DNA of 46,446 bases from Candidatus Hungatella pullicola. Its GTDB lineage: Bacteria; Bacillota; Clostridia; Lachnospirales; Lachnospiraceae. The position numbers and the translations under genes are program-made. The DNA is taken from contig DXFU01000047.1 in assembly GCA_019114305.1 (NCBI GenBank), positions 1-46,446 on the forward strand, written 5' to 3'. Each line of letters starts with the position of its first letter. Positions within the stretch are counted from its first letter, which is position 1. The notes below the pieces were generated by a model that saw only the letters and a list, made by a program, of their open reading frames with translations, ran no database searches and was not told the DNA's origin. Positions 6,077-14,382 of this stretch are shown piece by piece.

Positions 6077-7340
6077 TTCTATGACCTCCAATCTGTTGGT
6101 TTCGTTCTCTGGCCGTAGCCTTTTTCTCCAGATTCATTCCCTTTAATATAGCGTTTTTTCCGAATTTTTCTTTAATTTCCAACATGGCTGCCTGCATTTT
6201 GTGCTCTTTTTCCAACAAAAGAGGATCGGTAAACAGATCATACTGCTGCCAGGCTTCATCTACAATATTGTTAAAGGTGAGCGTAAGCCGGTGGACGGGG
6301 AGAGTGGGATCTGTAATACGGCGGTAGAGCTTTACCGAATATTCAATCAGCTGTCTGGAGGAGCTGGTGGTAATGGGCAGGGAGATGGTGCCGTGGGCGG
6401 GCCTGGTCTCAAATTTATGATTGTATCCTACAGACAAAGTAATGGAATCAGTAACCAATCCCCTGTCTACCAGTTCCAGAGCCATCATATCCGCCATCTC
6501 CTTGACAATGAGACCCCCGTCCTCAAAACTGTAATCACAGCCAAGAACCTGTCCATGACAGATGGAATTGGCTTTCGGCTTGTATGCTTTAATATCTGCA
6601 ATGGTTACCGGTTCCCGTCCCCAAGCGTGATCAATGAGAAGCTCTGCATCGACTCCCAAAAGACGGTATAAGGCTTCCTGGTCAGCGGAGGCAATCTCTC
6701 CCATGGTGTGGATTCCCAGAACTTCCAGACGCTTGGCAATTCCGGGTCCAATGCGCCAGAAATCTGTGAGGGGACGATGGTTCCACAGAGTTTTTTGATA
6801 GGTTTCCTCAGTCAGAATCCCAATGTTGCCGCCGGAATGTTTGGCCGTAATATCCAATGCGATCTTGGCAAGATACAAATTGGTTCCAATACCACAGGCC
6901 GCTGTGATTTTGGTGGTATTGACAATGTCGTCCATAATTCTTTTTGCCAGTTCCTCGGCAGGAAGACGGTACATGGGAAGATAATCGGTGACATCCAGAA
7001 ATGCCTCGTCAATGGAGTAAACATGGATGTCGTCTTTGCTGACGTAGCGCAGATAAATGGAGTAAATTTCTGCGGAATAATCGATGTAAAGCTGCATTCT
7101 GGGAGGGGCCATTATATAGTTGATGGAAGAAGGGATCTGAAATACCCGGCAGCGGCCGGGAACTCCCAAAGCCCGCATGGAAGGAGAGACGGCCAGGCAG
7201 ATGGTTTTCTCCGTCCGTTCCGGGTCAGCGACGACCAGATTTGTGGCAAAGGGGTCCAGTCCCCTTTCGATACATTCTACAGATGCATAAAAGGATTTCA
7301 GATCAATACAAAAATAGGTGCGGGTGGTAGTACTTGTCAC
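6066..7340 (-). CDS. Y-family DNA polymerase (UmuC/UvrX-type)
   Basis: This 424-residue translesion DNA polymerase has the metal-binding and steric-gate motif DLKSFYASVE (D13), the second catalytic motif SIDEAFLD (D111, E112), a helix-hairpin-helix region (FWRIGPGIAKRLEVLGI, about 195-212) and a C-terminal little-finger domain. It copies damaged templates with low fidelity. The start is GTG with AAAGGAGG six bases upstream, and it overlaps the stop of the LysR gene (GTGA). No canonical LexA/DinR box (GAAC-N4-GTTC) was found upstream of the operon, so control may pass through the LysR gene promoter rather than the usual SOS operator. The downstream yolD-like gene overlaps its 3' end. It is chromosomal in appearance, with no plasmid or phage gene nearby. 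Confidence 0.9.
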   Translation of the reverse strand: MTSTTTRTYFCIDLKSFYASVECIERGLDPFATNLVVADPERTEKTICLAVSPSMRALGVPGRCRVFQIPSSINYIMAPPRMQLYIDYSAEIYSIYLRYVSKDDIHVYSIDEAFLDVTDYLPMYRLPAEELAKRIMDDIVNTTKITAACGIGTNLYLAKIALDITAKHSGGNIGILTEETYQKTLWNHRPLTDFWRIGPGIAKRLEVLGIHTMGEIASADQEALYRLLGVDAELLIDHAWGREPVTIADIKAYKPKANSICHGQVLGCDYSFEDGGLIVKEMADMMALELVDRGLVTDSITLSVGYNHKFETRPAHGTISLPITTSSSRQLIEYSVKLYRRITDPTLPVHRLTLTFNNIVDEAWQQYDLFTDPLLLEKEHKMQAAMLEIKEKFGKNAILKGMNLEKKATARERNQQIGGHRSGS

Positions 7341-8221
7341 AGGCTGCCTCCTTTCTCCAGAACAAATTGGTAAAACAGACGGACGGCAGGAGCCATGTAA
7401 GTCCTCCTGTCATTTACCATATAAAAAAATCGTTCCCAGGAGGGAAATTGAAGGGGAAGAATTTTAACATTCAGCTTTAAAAGAAGATCCATATAGGGAA
7501 CCAATGCAATACCAAATCCATGAGCCACCAGACCGGCAATCACCTGGTCTTCTTCTGTCTCGTAGGCGATCTGAGGCCTGGCTCCGATTTCTTCGAAAAG
7601 CTTGTCAGTCACAGCGCGCATGCCGGAACAGGGAGAGAAAAATATATAGGGATAGGGAAGAGTCTCCCTAAGATCAGCACGGTTCCTTTCTGCCAATGGA
7701 TGATTGGCTGGAACAATGAGGACAAGATCCTGCCTTCCCACCGGTATGGCTGTGAAATTTGTCAGATCAGAAGGCTGGGAACAAAACGCCAGATCAAATT
7801 GTTTTGCAGCGAGTCCGTCTACAAGCTGTTTCGTCACTCCGGTATGGAAGGTGAAGTGAATCTCCTTATCCGGATAGGCCGCCAGAAAAAGAGAGGCCAG
7901 GCGGGGAATAAACTCTACGCCAAGAGTTCGCAGAAGACCCAGGCGAATCAGACCATTTCCGTTAGCGCTTTTCTGCAGAGACAGAATTCCTTCATCTAAT
8001 GTGGAAAGTGTCTGCCTGGCGCAGGCTAAGAATTCCTCCCCAAAGGAGGTAAGCGCAGTGTTGCGCCCGTTTTTTTCAAACAGAGAAACACCTAATTCTT
8101 CTTCCAGCTGAGAAATGGCATGACTGAGACTTGGCTGGGTGATGCAAAGCTGCTGGGCAGCTTTTGTGTAATGGCGTACTTCTGCAAGCTTGACAAAATA
8201 CCGCAAATAAAACAGATTCAA
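7337..8221 (-). CDS. LysR family transcriptional regulator
   Basis: This 294-residue LysR-type regulator begins MNLFYLRYFVKLAEVRHYTK and has the standard N-terminal winged HTH (AAQQLCITQPSLSHAISQLE). A periplasmic-binding-like effector domain spans about 90-290 (IRLGLLRTLGVEFIPRLA, then LVAHGFGIALVPYM). It resembles the GltC/CysL/YybE-like branch. The start is TTG at 8221, with AAGGTG five bases upstream; no better ATG exists. Its stop overlaps the start of the Y-family polymerase gene, so the two are coupled. It is divergent from a YczE-type membrane protein gene, a common arrangement in Clostridia, and a T-N11-A palindrome at 8260-8274 between them is a likely binding site. The inducer is unknown. 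Confidence 0.88.
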   Translation of the reverse strand: MNLFYLRYFVKLAEVRHYTKAAQQLCITQPSLSHAISQLEEELGVSLFEKNGRNTALTSFGEEFLACARQTLSTLDEGILSLQKSANGNGLIRLGLLRTLGVEFIPRLASLFLAAYPDKEIHFTFHTGVTKQLVDGLAAKQFDLAFCSQPSDLTNFTAIPVGRQDLVLIVPANHPLAERNRADLRETLPYPYIFFSPCSGMRAVTDKLFEEIGARPQIAYETEEDQVIAGLVAHGFGIALVPYMDLLLKLNVKILPLQFPSWERFFYMVNDRRTYMAPAVRLFYQFVLEKGGSL

Positions 8222-8259
8222 ATAAACACCTTCTTTCTACTAAAAGCATAACACTTTTT

Positions 8260-8274
8260 ATAGATGCAGTCTAT
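8260..8274. promoter_or_regulatory. LysR-type T-N11-A operator
   Basis: ATAGA-TGCAG-TCTAT is a perfect interrupted palindrome of the T-N11-A form bound by LysR proteins. It lies between the divergent lysR and yczE-like genes and overlaps a possible minus-strand promoter (TAATAA at 8279-8284 and TTTATA at 8257-8262, plus-strand letters), as expected for negative autoregulation. Confidence 0.55.
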
Positions 8275-8295
8275 GATTTAATAAAAACTATTTAT

Positions 8296-8324
8296 TTGTT
8301 AAACAGCTTATCTTGAGTTACATT
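8296..8324 (+). promoter_or_regulatory. Putative promoter of the YczE-like gene
   Basis: TTGTTA (8296-8301) and TACATT (8319-8324) are separated by 17 bases. The element starts 22 bases downstream of the LysR palindrome, a usual distance for LysR-activated promoters. Confidence 0.4.
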
Positions 8325-8412
8325 GGGAGACAGTAATATATGGAAAAATCAGTCCGCAGGGAAGAGGATTGATTTGGAACAAGGGAAAAATGTGACTTTG
8401 GAGGATAACAAA

Positions 8413-9144
8413 ATGGAGAGACTATGTCTGGAGAGGAAAGCAGGAAAACGTTTTGGAAGAGAAAGATCCACATCTGTGGAAAAGGGAGAGAAAAGATCTC
8501 AGCTCTTAATCTTGAGAGGAGAGGTGGCTTTGGCTGTCGCTGTGCTCATGAACAGCTTTGGGGTTGTGCTTATGCTTTATTCCGGAGGTGGTATTTCAGC
8601 TATTTCCAGTGTTCCCTATGCATTTTCCCAGGTGTTTCCATGGCTGTCCCTGGGAACCTGGACCTATATGTTTCAGACGCTGCTGGTGTTAAGCCTTATG
8701 ATTTTGAGGAAAAGATTTGTTCCTCAGTATCTGTTCAGTTTTGCAGTTGGGGTGATTTTCGGTAAGATGTTGGATTTTTATGAACTTTGGATTCAGATTC
8801 TTCCCCAGGAACTGCCATGGAGAATGGTTTATTTTGCTGTCAGCTTTTTTGTGATAAGCGTGGGAATTGCTCTGTCTAATCGCTGCGGCCTTCCCATTAT
8901 TCCCACAGATTTGTTTCCGAGGGAACTGACTGAGATTACCAAGGCTCCGTATTCCGCCATTAAAATCACGTTTGACGTCAGCTGTCTGTTTGTAACAGCT
9001 GGGCTGACAGGAATCTTTCTGGGCTATATTGACGGATTGGGAATGGGAACCGTTCTGGCAGCCTTAACAATGGGAAAGGCAGTTGCAGTCATAGGAGGAT
9101 GGATAGACAGGAAAATAAAGTTTGAATCTGTGATGGCGAAGTAA
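8413..9144 (+). CDS. YczE/YyaS/YitT-type integral membrane protein (COG2364-like)
   Basis: This 243-residue protein has a charged N-terminal tail of about 35 residues and then five or more hydrophobic segments (VALAVAVLMNSFGVVLML, TYMFQTLLVLSLMIL, LFSFAVGVIFGKMLDF, MVYFAVSFFVISVGIAL, SCLFVTAGLTGIFLGY). The pattern NRCGLPIIPTDLFPRELTEI with the segment around it matches the uncharacterised YczE-like membrane family. Members often neighbour LysR or TetR regulators; the transported substrate, if any, is not known. The ATG at 8413 follows GGAGG by eight bases, so I reject an in-frame upstream ATG at 8323 that has no ribosome binding site. The divergent LysR protein is the probable regulator. Confidence 0.75.
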   Translation: MERLCLERKAGKRFGRERSTSVEKGEKRSQLLILRGEVALAVAVLMNSFGVVLMLYSGGGISAISSVPYAFSQVFPWLSLGTWTYMFQTLLVLSLMILRKRFVPQYLFSFAVGVIFGKMLDFYELWIQILPQELPWRMVYFAVSFFVISVGIALSNRCGLPIIPTDLFPRELTEITKAPYSAIKITFDVSCLFVTAGLTGIFLGYIDGLGMGTVLAALTMGKAVAVIGGWIDRKIKFESVMAK

Positions 9145-9174
9145 GCAAAAAGATTCCCTGTTCGCGCTTGGCTC

Positions 9175-9203
9175 TTGTACCCATTACCTGCCTGTGATAC
9201 AAT
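9175..9203 (+). promoter_or_regulatory. Sigma-A promoter before the phosphatase remnant
   Basis: TTGTAC (9175-9180), 17 bases, then TACAAT (9198-9203) preceded by TGA, an extended -10. It still drives a broken gene and probably now serves the downstream GNAT gene. Confidence 0.65.
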
Positions 9204-9232
9204 GTGGAAAATACGGATAGGGCAGTGAGAGA

Positions 9233-9472
9233 ATGGGGTCTATTATTATTGGAGATATTCATGGCTGTTTTTATGAGCTTAAACGCTTGCTGGAAAAAGT
9301 GAGATTCAGAGAGGACAAAGATCGGGTGATCTGCCTGGATACCGGCTGTGTCTATGGCGGAAAGCTTACGGCCATGGTGGCAAGGGAGGAATGTATTATC
9401 TTACTTCTGTACAGCGTGAAAGGCCAGATATGGCATATGATTTTTAAGCTGGATAGGCTGAAATACAAGTGA
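9233..9472 (+). pseudogene. Remnant of a metallophosphatase (bis-nucleosyl-tetraphosphatase / Ser-Thr phosphatase type)
   Basis: The 79-codon frame starts with the metal-binding phosphatase motif IIIGDIHGCFYELKRLL and continues to DRVICL, where the family normally has a GDxVDRG motif. Instead it jumps straight to DTGCVYGGKLTAMV, which is the C-terminal end of the same family. The GDxxDRG and GNHE motifs and the later metal-binding histidines are therefore missing, so the protein cannot be an active phosphatase. The junction lies near 9336-9341 and the frame is kept. After AMV the reading diverges from the family and ends in an unrelated hydrophobic tail. The promoter and the start codon are intact, so a short product may still be made. 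Confidence 0.75.
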
Positions 9473-9501
9473 AAATCTGAGAAGACCGGGAGGAGAAGAA
9501 T

Positions 9502-10008
9502 ATGAGGGTAGAACTGAAACAGTGGACGCAAAAAGACAGGGCAGATTTGGTACGCATCAGCAACAGCGCGGACAGAAGCTATTTATCCAACCGTCTTCCC
9601 TATCCCTACACAGAAAAGAATGGGGACTGGTGGCTTAATATGGTAAGTCAAAATGAGGGGAAGGACGGAATTTTCAGAGCAGTTACAGCTGATGGAAAGA
9701 TTGTGGGAAATATATCTGTGGAGAGAAAATCTGATGTTTACGAAAAAGATGGGGAAATTGGGTACCTTCTGGCCGAGGAATTCCGCGGCAGGGGAATTAT
9801 GTCCAGGGCAGTGGAGCTGGTCTGTCCCATAGCTTTTGAACAGCTTGGGCTTGCAAGGATTACAGGTATGGTATATGAACCAAATGGCGCTTCCAGAAAG
9901 GTTCTTGAAAAAAATGGGTTTGTTCTGGAAGGAATAATGAAGCAGGCGGTCTGGAAAAATGAAAAGCTGTATGATTTGTTGGTGTATGGGAAATACAAAG
10001 AATCTTAA
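9502..10008 (+). CDS. GNAT family N-acetyltransferase (RimJ/RimL-like)
   Basis: This 168-residue GNAT acetyltransferase has an acetyl-CoA binding region EIGYLLAEEFRGRGIMSRAVE (about residues 84-105), where the R/Q-x-x-G-x-G/A signature is RGRGIM, and the RimJ/RimL-type C-terminus (GLARITGMVYEPNGASRKVLEKNGF). It transfers an acetyl group from acetyl-CoA to a primary amine. The acceptor cannot be read from sequence; this subgroup includes ribosomal-protein and small-molecule acetyltransferases. The ATG at 9502 follows GGGAGGAG. It lies 29 bases past the phosphatase remnant and probably shares its promoter at 9175-9203. Another, unrelated GNAT gene is at 22427. Confidence 0.88.
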   Translation: MRVELKQWTQKDRADLVRISNSADRSYLSNRLPYPYTEKNGDWWLNMVSQNEGKDGIFRAVTADGKIVGNISVERKSDVYEKDGEIGYLLAEEFRGRGIMSRAVELVCPIAFEQLGLARITGMVYEPNGASRKVLEKNGFVLEGIMKQAVWKNEKLYDLLVYGKYKES

Positions 10009-10175
10009 GATGGCGGGATTTAAAGAATTTACTGAATAATTTATAAAAGTATTAAAAAGTCACTGGAACAAATTGACAAACTGCAGCTTATGTAGTACGG
10101 TTAGCATAGTAGGCCTCTTATTGATAAAATAACATAAAAGTTACATAAACAGGAGGCGGATAGGAGTGCTGCTTT

Positions 10176-11558
10176 ATGAAATCTGCTGCAAAAATCGACA
10201 TGACTCAAGGCTCTATTATGAAAAAAGTGCTGCTTTTTGCCCTTCCTATTTGTGCCGGAAACGTGCTTCAGCAGCTGTACAGCACAGTGGATACTCTGGT
10301 AATCGGCAATTTCTGTGGTTCTGTTTCTCTAGCGGCGGTGGGAACCAGCAGCCAGCCGGTGGAGATTCTGCTGTGCATTTTTCTTGGACTGGGAACCGGC
10401 GTATCTATCCTGGTGTCTCAGTATACAGGACGGGGAGACCAGGAAGCACAGAGAGAACTATGTGCCACAGCTATTTCCTTTCTATTTTTGTGCGCTGTTC
10501 CATTAAGTGTCTTGGGGCAGTTTTTGGGGCCGTTGGTTCTTCGGTTTATGCAGGTTCCCGACGATACCTGGGATTTGGCTAATTCCTATATTGGAATTAT
10601 TTTCTGGGGAACTTTGGGAAATATGGGATATAACATGAACGCGGGAATTTTAAGAGGAATGGGGGACAGCAAAGCATCTCTGTTTTTCCTTTTGATTTCC
10701 TGTATTGTAAATATTGTGCTGGACCTGGTGTTTGTGGCAGGCCTGGGTATGGATGTGGCGGGAGCTGCTTTGGCTACAGCTATAGCGATGTACTGTTCCT
10801 GGCTGTTCAGTATTTTCTATATTCGAAAACAGTATCCTGAGCTTGGGTTCACCTTTCTTCCCCATGGGTTGAGCAGAAAGATGTTAAAGGATATTGTTGT
10901 AATTGGTCTTCCACTGGGACTGAACAGTTCCATCTACTCCATTGGACATGTTCTGATGCAGTCTTTGATCAATATGCAGGGTTCTACCTTTATCGCCGCC
11001 TGTTCTGTCAGCGGAAAAGTGACTGGAATTGCCAATGTGGCTATTACATCCATGTCATCAGCGGCAACTACTTTTTCCGGGCAGAATCTTGGAGCGGAGA
11101 ATTACATCTATTTGAAAAAGGGAGGAATTCGGATTCCGTTGGTATCCGGATTGATAACCTGTTCCGCCGGTCTTGTGGTGACCGTTTTCTGCCGCCCTAT
11201 TCTGGAACTGTTCACCAGGGATCAGGCGGTACTGGAGCTGGCGGTGCGTTACATATGGGTGGTTCTTCCTTTTACCTGGGCCTATGGGGTGTTTAACTGT
11301 ATTATCTGCTTTGTCAATGGTATGGGAGAGATTCGTTTTCCAACTATTGTCAATATCCTTACACTGTGGGCGGTGAGAATCCCGTGCGCGTATGTGATTG
11401 CTGCCTGTTTTGACGGAGGATACGTAATGGCCAGCATTCCTGTAAGCTTTGTTTTTGGAATGGTATGCATGTTAAGCTATTTCTTCTCCAAGAGATGGAA
11501 GAGAATTAAGGAGCTGGCGGCAAAACAGCAGCTGAAGTCCGTGAAAGGGGGAAAATGA
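10176..11558 (+). CDS. MATE family efflux transporter
   Basis: This 460-residue protein has about twelve transmembrane helices, the normal length for MATE exporters. The N-terminal half contains FALPICAGNVLQQLYSTVDT and VGTSSQPVEILLCIFLGLG; the second half repeats the fold (GLPLGLNSSIYSIGHVLMQ). MATE proteins export cationic drugs or metabolites in exchange for Na+ or H+. The clostridial members in this branch (MepA/DinF-like) have few known substrates. The ATG at 10176 is preceded by GGAG at nine bases and AGGAGG further upstream. A perfect TTGACA at 10073-10078 lies upstream but lacks a good -10 box (TACGGT at 17 bases). No attenuator, riboswitch or terminator could be recognised before or after the gene. 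Confidence 0.92.
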   Translation: MKSAAKIDMTQGSIMKKVLLFALPICAGNVLQQLYSTVDTLVIGNFCGSVSLAAVGTSSQPVEILLCIFLGLGTGVSILVSQYTGRGDQEAQRELCATAISFLFLCAVPLSVLGQFLGPLVLRFMQVPDDTWDLANSYIGIIFWGTLGNMGYNMNAGILRGMGDSKASLFFLLISCIVNIVLDLVFVAGLGMDVAGAALATAIAMYCSWLFSIFYIRKQYPELGFTFLPHGLSRKMLKDIVVIGLPLGLNSSIYSIGHVLMQSLINMQGSTFIAACSVSGKVTGIANVAITSMSSAATTFSGQNLGAENYIYLKKGGIRIPLVSGLITCSAGLVVTVFCRPILELFTRDQAVLELAVRYIWVVLPFTWAYGVFNCIICFVNGMGEIRFPTIVNILTLWAVRIPCAYVIAACFDGGYVMASIPVSFVFGMVCMLSYFFSKRWKRIKELAAKQQLKSVKGGK

Positions 11559-11671
11559 TTTCCAATATCTGATGTTCTTATGTTCCATCCATTGTAATTT
11601 TTCTTTTCTTTTTTTATGATATAAGCAGTAAGGCTTTATCAGTATACTTTACGGGAAAGGATGGAAGAACA

Positions 11672-13111
11672 TTGGAACGGCCAAATGTTTTATTTATTAT
11701 GACGGACGAAATGCGGGGAGACTGTATGGGCGTTGCGGGACACCCGGATGTAAAAACTCCCTATTTGGATACTCTGGCTGAAAAGGGAATCTATTTTCCT
11801 AATGCCTATTCTGCCTGTCCCAGCTGCGTGCCCGCCAGGGCAGAGCTGATGACTGGGCTTTCCCAGAGACATACCGGACGAGTGGGATACGAAGACGGGG
11901 TGGATTGGAATTACAGGCGGACTTTGGCAGGGGAGCTTTCGAAAGCGGGATATTATACCCAGTGCATTGGAAAAATGCATGTTCATCCTCTTCGGAGCCT
12001 GATGGGATTTCATAATGTTATTCTCCATGACGGCTATCTTCAGGCCTATCGGAAGGCTTCTCTTCCATTTTATGAAAATCAGCTGGTAGCAGATGATTAT
12101 TTTCATTGGCTTAAGAAGGAAAGAGGGCTGGAGGCGGATATAATTGACACAGGGATTCAGTGCAACAGCTGGGTTGCCAGACCATGGCTGTATGATGAGA
12201 TGAGTCACCCTACCAACTGGGTAGTAACGGAATGCATAGATTTTCTGCGCAGAAGAGACAGACGGATGCCTTTTTTCCTGATGGCAAGCTTCGTCCGTCC
12301 TCATGCTCCTTATGATGCGCCTCAGTCTTATTTTGATCTGTATAAGGATAAAAACCTTAAGCCTCCGGCAGAAGGAGACTGGGATGACAGACAGGCTTTG
12401 AAGGAAAATGGAAGAATTTACGATTCTTTCTGCGGGCCTGGGGATCCTGAGATGATCCGTCAGCAGCAGGTAGGATATTACGGCTGCATTACTCATGTGG
12501 ATCACCAGATAGGAAGACTCTTGCAGGCTTTGGAATCTCAGGAGCTTTTGGAAGATACGATTGTAGTATTTTCTTCTGATCATGGGGAAATGCTTTCAGA
12601 TCACTGCCTGAACCGGAAGGCTATGCCTTATCAGGGAAGCATACGCATTCCTATGATTCTGTCAGGATCGGAACGCTTTCTGGGACGCTGCAGAAGAGTG
12701 GACAATAGACTGGCTGAGCTTAGGGATATTATGCCCACTTTATTGGAGCTGGCTGGAAAAGACAGCTGTGGATTAGACGGAATTTCTCTTTTGGACAGAG
12801 AACAGAGAACCTATCTTCACGGAGAGCATCAGGCTGATGGTCTGGACAGGGGAAATCAGTTTATTGTGACGGAGACAGACAAGTATATATGGTTCCCCCA
12901 GTCCGGCAGGGAGCAGTATTTTAATCTGGCTGAGGACCCGGAGGAAACCCACAACGGAATATGTGATTCCGGATATCAGGAGCGGATACAGCTTCTCAGA
13001 CAGATACTGACAGAGGAGCTAAAAGGTTGTCCGGAAGGGTATTCTGACGGCAAACACCTGTATGAAGGAAAAACAGGAAAGGCTAGTTTGGATTTTGCTG
13101 TCGGGCAATAA
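11672..13111 (+). CDS. Cys-type sulfatase
   Basis: This 479-residue protein belongs to the arylsulfatase/alkaline phosphatase superfamily. NVLFIMTDEMRGD begins the metal-binding site, and the sulfatase signature S-C52-V-P-A-R56 carries the cysteine that must be converted to formylglycine. Further metal and substrate residues appear in GKMHVHP and FSSDHGEMLSDH. It hydrolyses sulfate esters, probably of host or dietary glycans, though the substrate is unknown. No signal peptide is present, so it is predicted cytoplasmic. Anaerobes need the radical-SAM enzyme anSME for cysteine maturation; that gene is not in the window. The start is TTG at 11672 after GGAAG; the nearby ATG at 11661 is out of frame and the ATG at 11699 would remove the first strand. 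Confidence 0.88.
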   Translation: MERPNVLFIMTDEMRGDCMGVAGHPDVKTPYLDTLAEKGIYFPNAYSACPSCVPARAELMTGLSQRHTGRVGYEDGVDWNYRRTLAGELSKAGYYTQCIGKMHVHPLRSLMGFHNVILHDGYLQAYRKASLPFYENQLVADDYFHWLKKERGLEADIIDTGIQCNSWVARPWLYDEMSHPTNWVVTECIDFLRRRDRRMPFFLMASFVRPHAPYDAPQSYFDLYKDKNLKPPAEGDWDDRQALKENGRIYDSFCGPGDPEMIRQQQVGYYGCITHVDHQIGRLLQALESQELLEDTIVVFSSDHGEMLSDHCLNRKAMPYQGSIRIPMILSGSERFLGRCRRVDNRLAELRDIMPTLLELAGKDSCGLDGISLLDREQRTYLHGEHQADGLDRGNQFIVTETDKYIWFPQSGREQYFNLAEDPEETHNGICDSGYQERIQLLRQILTEELKGCPEGYSDGKHLYEGKTGKASLDFAVGQ

Positions 13112-13126
13112 GACTTAGCAGTCTTT

Positions 13127-13176
13127 GAAATTCTAAAGAAATTCAGGAAAGAAAAGGAAGAAAAATTTAGAATTTC
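13127..13176. repeat. Perfect 11-base inverted repeat with GAAATTC-like repeats
   Basis: GAAATTCTAAA (13127-13137) and TTTAGAATTTC (13166-13176) are perfect inverted copies 28 bases apart. Further GAAATTC-like words occur at 13138, 13193 and 13203. No T-tract follows, so it is not a classical terminator; it lies between the sulfatase and lipoprotein genes. The purine-rich sequence may be curved or regulator-bound. Confidence 0.5.
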
Positions 13177-13254
13177 TTGTGGGAGTCCAAAGAAATTTGC
13201 AAGAAAATTCCAGAGAATTGTAAATAAGTCTTAAAGCATAAGGGCCGCCTTTAT

Positions 13255-13262
13255 GGTATAGT
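13255..13262 (+). promoter_or_regulatory. Putative extended -10 promoter of the lipoprotein gene
   Basis: TATAGT (13257-13262) is preceded by TATGG, giving a TGG-type extended -10; no good -35 lies at 17 bases. Transcription from here would give a leader of about 85 bases with two hairpins (13271-13290 and 13321-13339). Confidence 0.35.
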
Positions 13263-13270
13263 AACTCCAT

Positions 13271-13339
13271 GTTCCTTCTGAGGAAGGAACAGCGCGGAAA
13301 GGCAACAAAAGAAAAGCAGAGCTGTCTTGACAAGACGGC
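13271..13339 (+). other. Two hairpins in the leader of the lipoprotein gene
   Basis: GTTCCTTC (13271-13278) pairs perfectly with GAAGGAAC (13283-13290) around TGAG. GCTGTCTT (13321-13328) pairs with AAGACGGC (13332-13339) with one G-T pair and a 3-base loop. Neither has a T-tract. The second ends 5 bases before the GGAG ribosome binding site and could affect translation or mRNA stability. Confidence 0.45.
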
Positions 13340-13354
13340 AGAATGGAGTTGAGC

Positions 13355-14371
13355 ATGAAAAAGAACAGAATTTACGTATTAACAACAGCGGCCCTGTTAT
13401 CTCTTACTGTTGGATGCAGCCAGGTCAGTAAAACTGTTTCCCAGACAGAAAAAGCATCAGAGAGTGCAACATCGGAAATTCTTACAGAAAGCCCCTTGTC
13501 CGGAGAAACAGAGACTGCCCCAAAAGCTGTCCAGCTTAAGGATTTTGTGGGATATTGGCAGCTGGATGGGCAGAAAACCAACGAAAATTTGAAAAATTAC
13601 ACTTCCGTGTATGATATGTTTGGTACAGGGCTGAAAGATTACGGTTCTTCCCTGTACGTTGGTGAGGACGGCCTTTTGGAATACTCCATAGGAATTAACA
13701 GTTCCGGAAGCGGAAGCCTTAAAGTGGAGAACGGTGCGGCAGAGGCAGAGGTGACTTCTTATGAAGATACAGCGGCTGACGGAAAAAATAAAATTCTGAA
13801 AGTTTTCCTGAATGAGACAGCCGGCGCAGTCTATCTGATAATGGAATGGGATGGAGAGGAGCTGTACTGGGCTCCGCAGCAGATGGACGGAGAGGCAGGC
13901 CTGACAGGAGTCCAGTTCCCGGATACCATCAGTCAGGTATATGGAGAAACGGGAGACTATGAGGAACTTTGGAAGCTGATTATAAGTACCTTAGGAATTC
14001 CGGCTGATGATCAGGAAGGTACTGTGTACCGTTACAATTATGTGGATTTGGATGAGGACGGACAGGAAGAGATACTTGCCGTAGTAACAGGACCTTACAC
14101 CACAGGTTCCGGCGGAAGCAGCGGTTTGTGGGTGAAGGAAGGAAGCGGTAAGCTGGAAGTGCTCCAGGAATTCACATTGATGCAGGAGCCGGTGATTGTC
14201 AGTGACGAAATGGCAGAAGGCCATCACGTTTTAATGGTTCCATATTCTGGAGACGGACAGAATCAGTACTCTGTTTTGAAGTATAAAGATGGAAAGTACC
14301 CCAATGTTTCTAACGGAGAAACAGCAGACAGTCTGGAAGGTGTATCCGGCCAGGCGGTTCTTGTTCCATAA
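13355..14371 (+). CDS. Secreted lipoprotein of unknown function
   Basis: This 338-residue protein starts MKKNRIYVLTTAALLSL and has a lipobox LTVGC, so it is exported, lipid-modified on the cysteine and anchored outside the membrane. A Ser/Thr/Glu-rich linker (about 25-55) precedes a beta-rich domain beginning DFVGYWQLDG, a pattern seen in extracellular lipocalin-like domains. A later segment, YNYVDLDEDGQEEILAVV, is an FG-GAP/VCBS-like or calcium-binding DxDxDG loop. No enzyme motif is visible. The ATG at 13355 is chosen because GGAG lies six bases upstream and the signal peptide starts there; the in-frame ATG at 13343 has no ribosome binding site. The gene appears monocistronic and is followed by a perfect inverted repeat at 14383-14420. 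Confidence 0.75.
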   Translation: MKKNRIYVLTTAALLSLTVGCSQVSKTVSQTEKASESATSEILTESPLSGETETAPKAVQLKDFVGYWQLDGQKTNENLKNYTSVYDMFGTGLKDYGSSLYVGEDGLLEYSIGINSSGSGSLKVENGAAEAEVTSYEDTAADGKNKILKVFLNETAGAVYLIMEWDGEELYWAPQQMDGEAGLTGVQFPDTISQVYGETGDYEELWKLIISTLGIPADDQEGTVYRYNYVDLDEDGQEEILAVVTGPYTTGSGGSSGLWVKEGSGKLEVLQEFTLMQEPVIVSDEMAEGHHVLMVPYSGDGQNQYSVLKYKDGKYPNVSNGETADSLEGVSGQAVLVP

Positions 14372-14382
14372 GGGGGGAGCAG

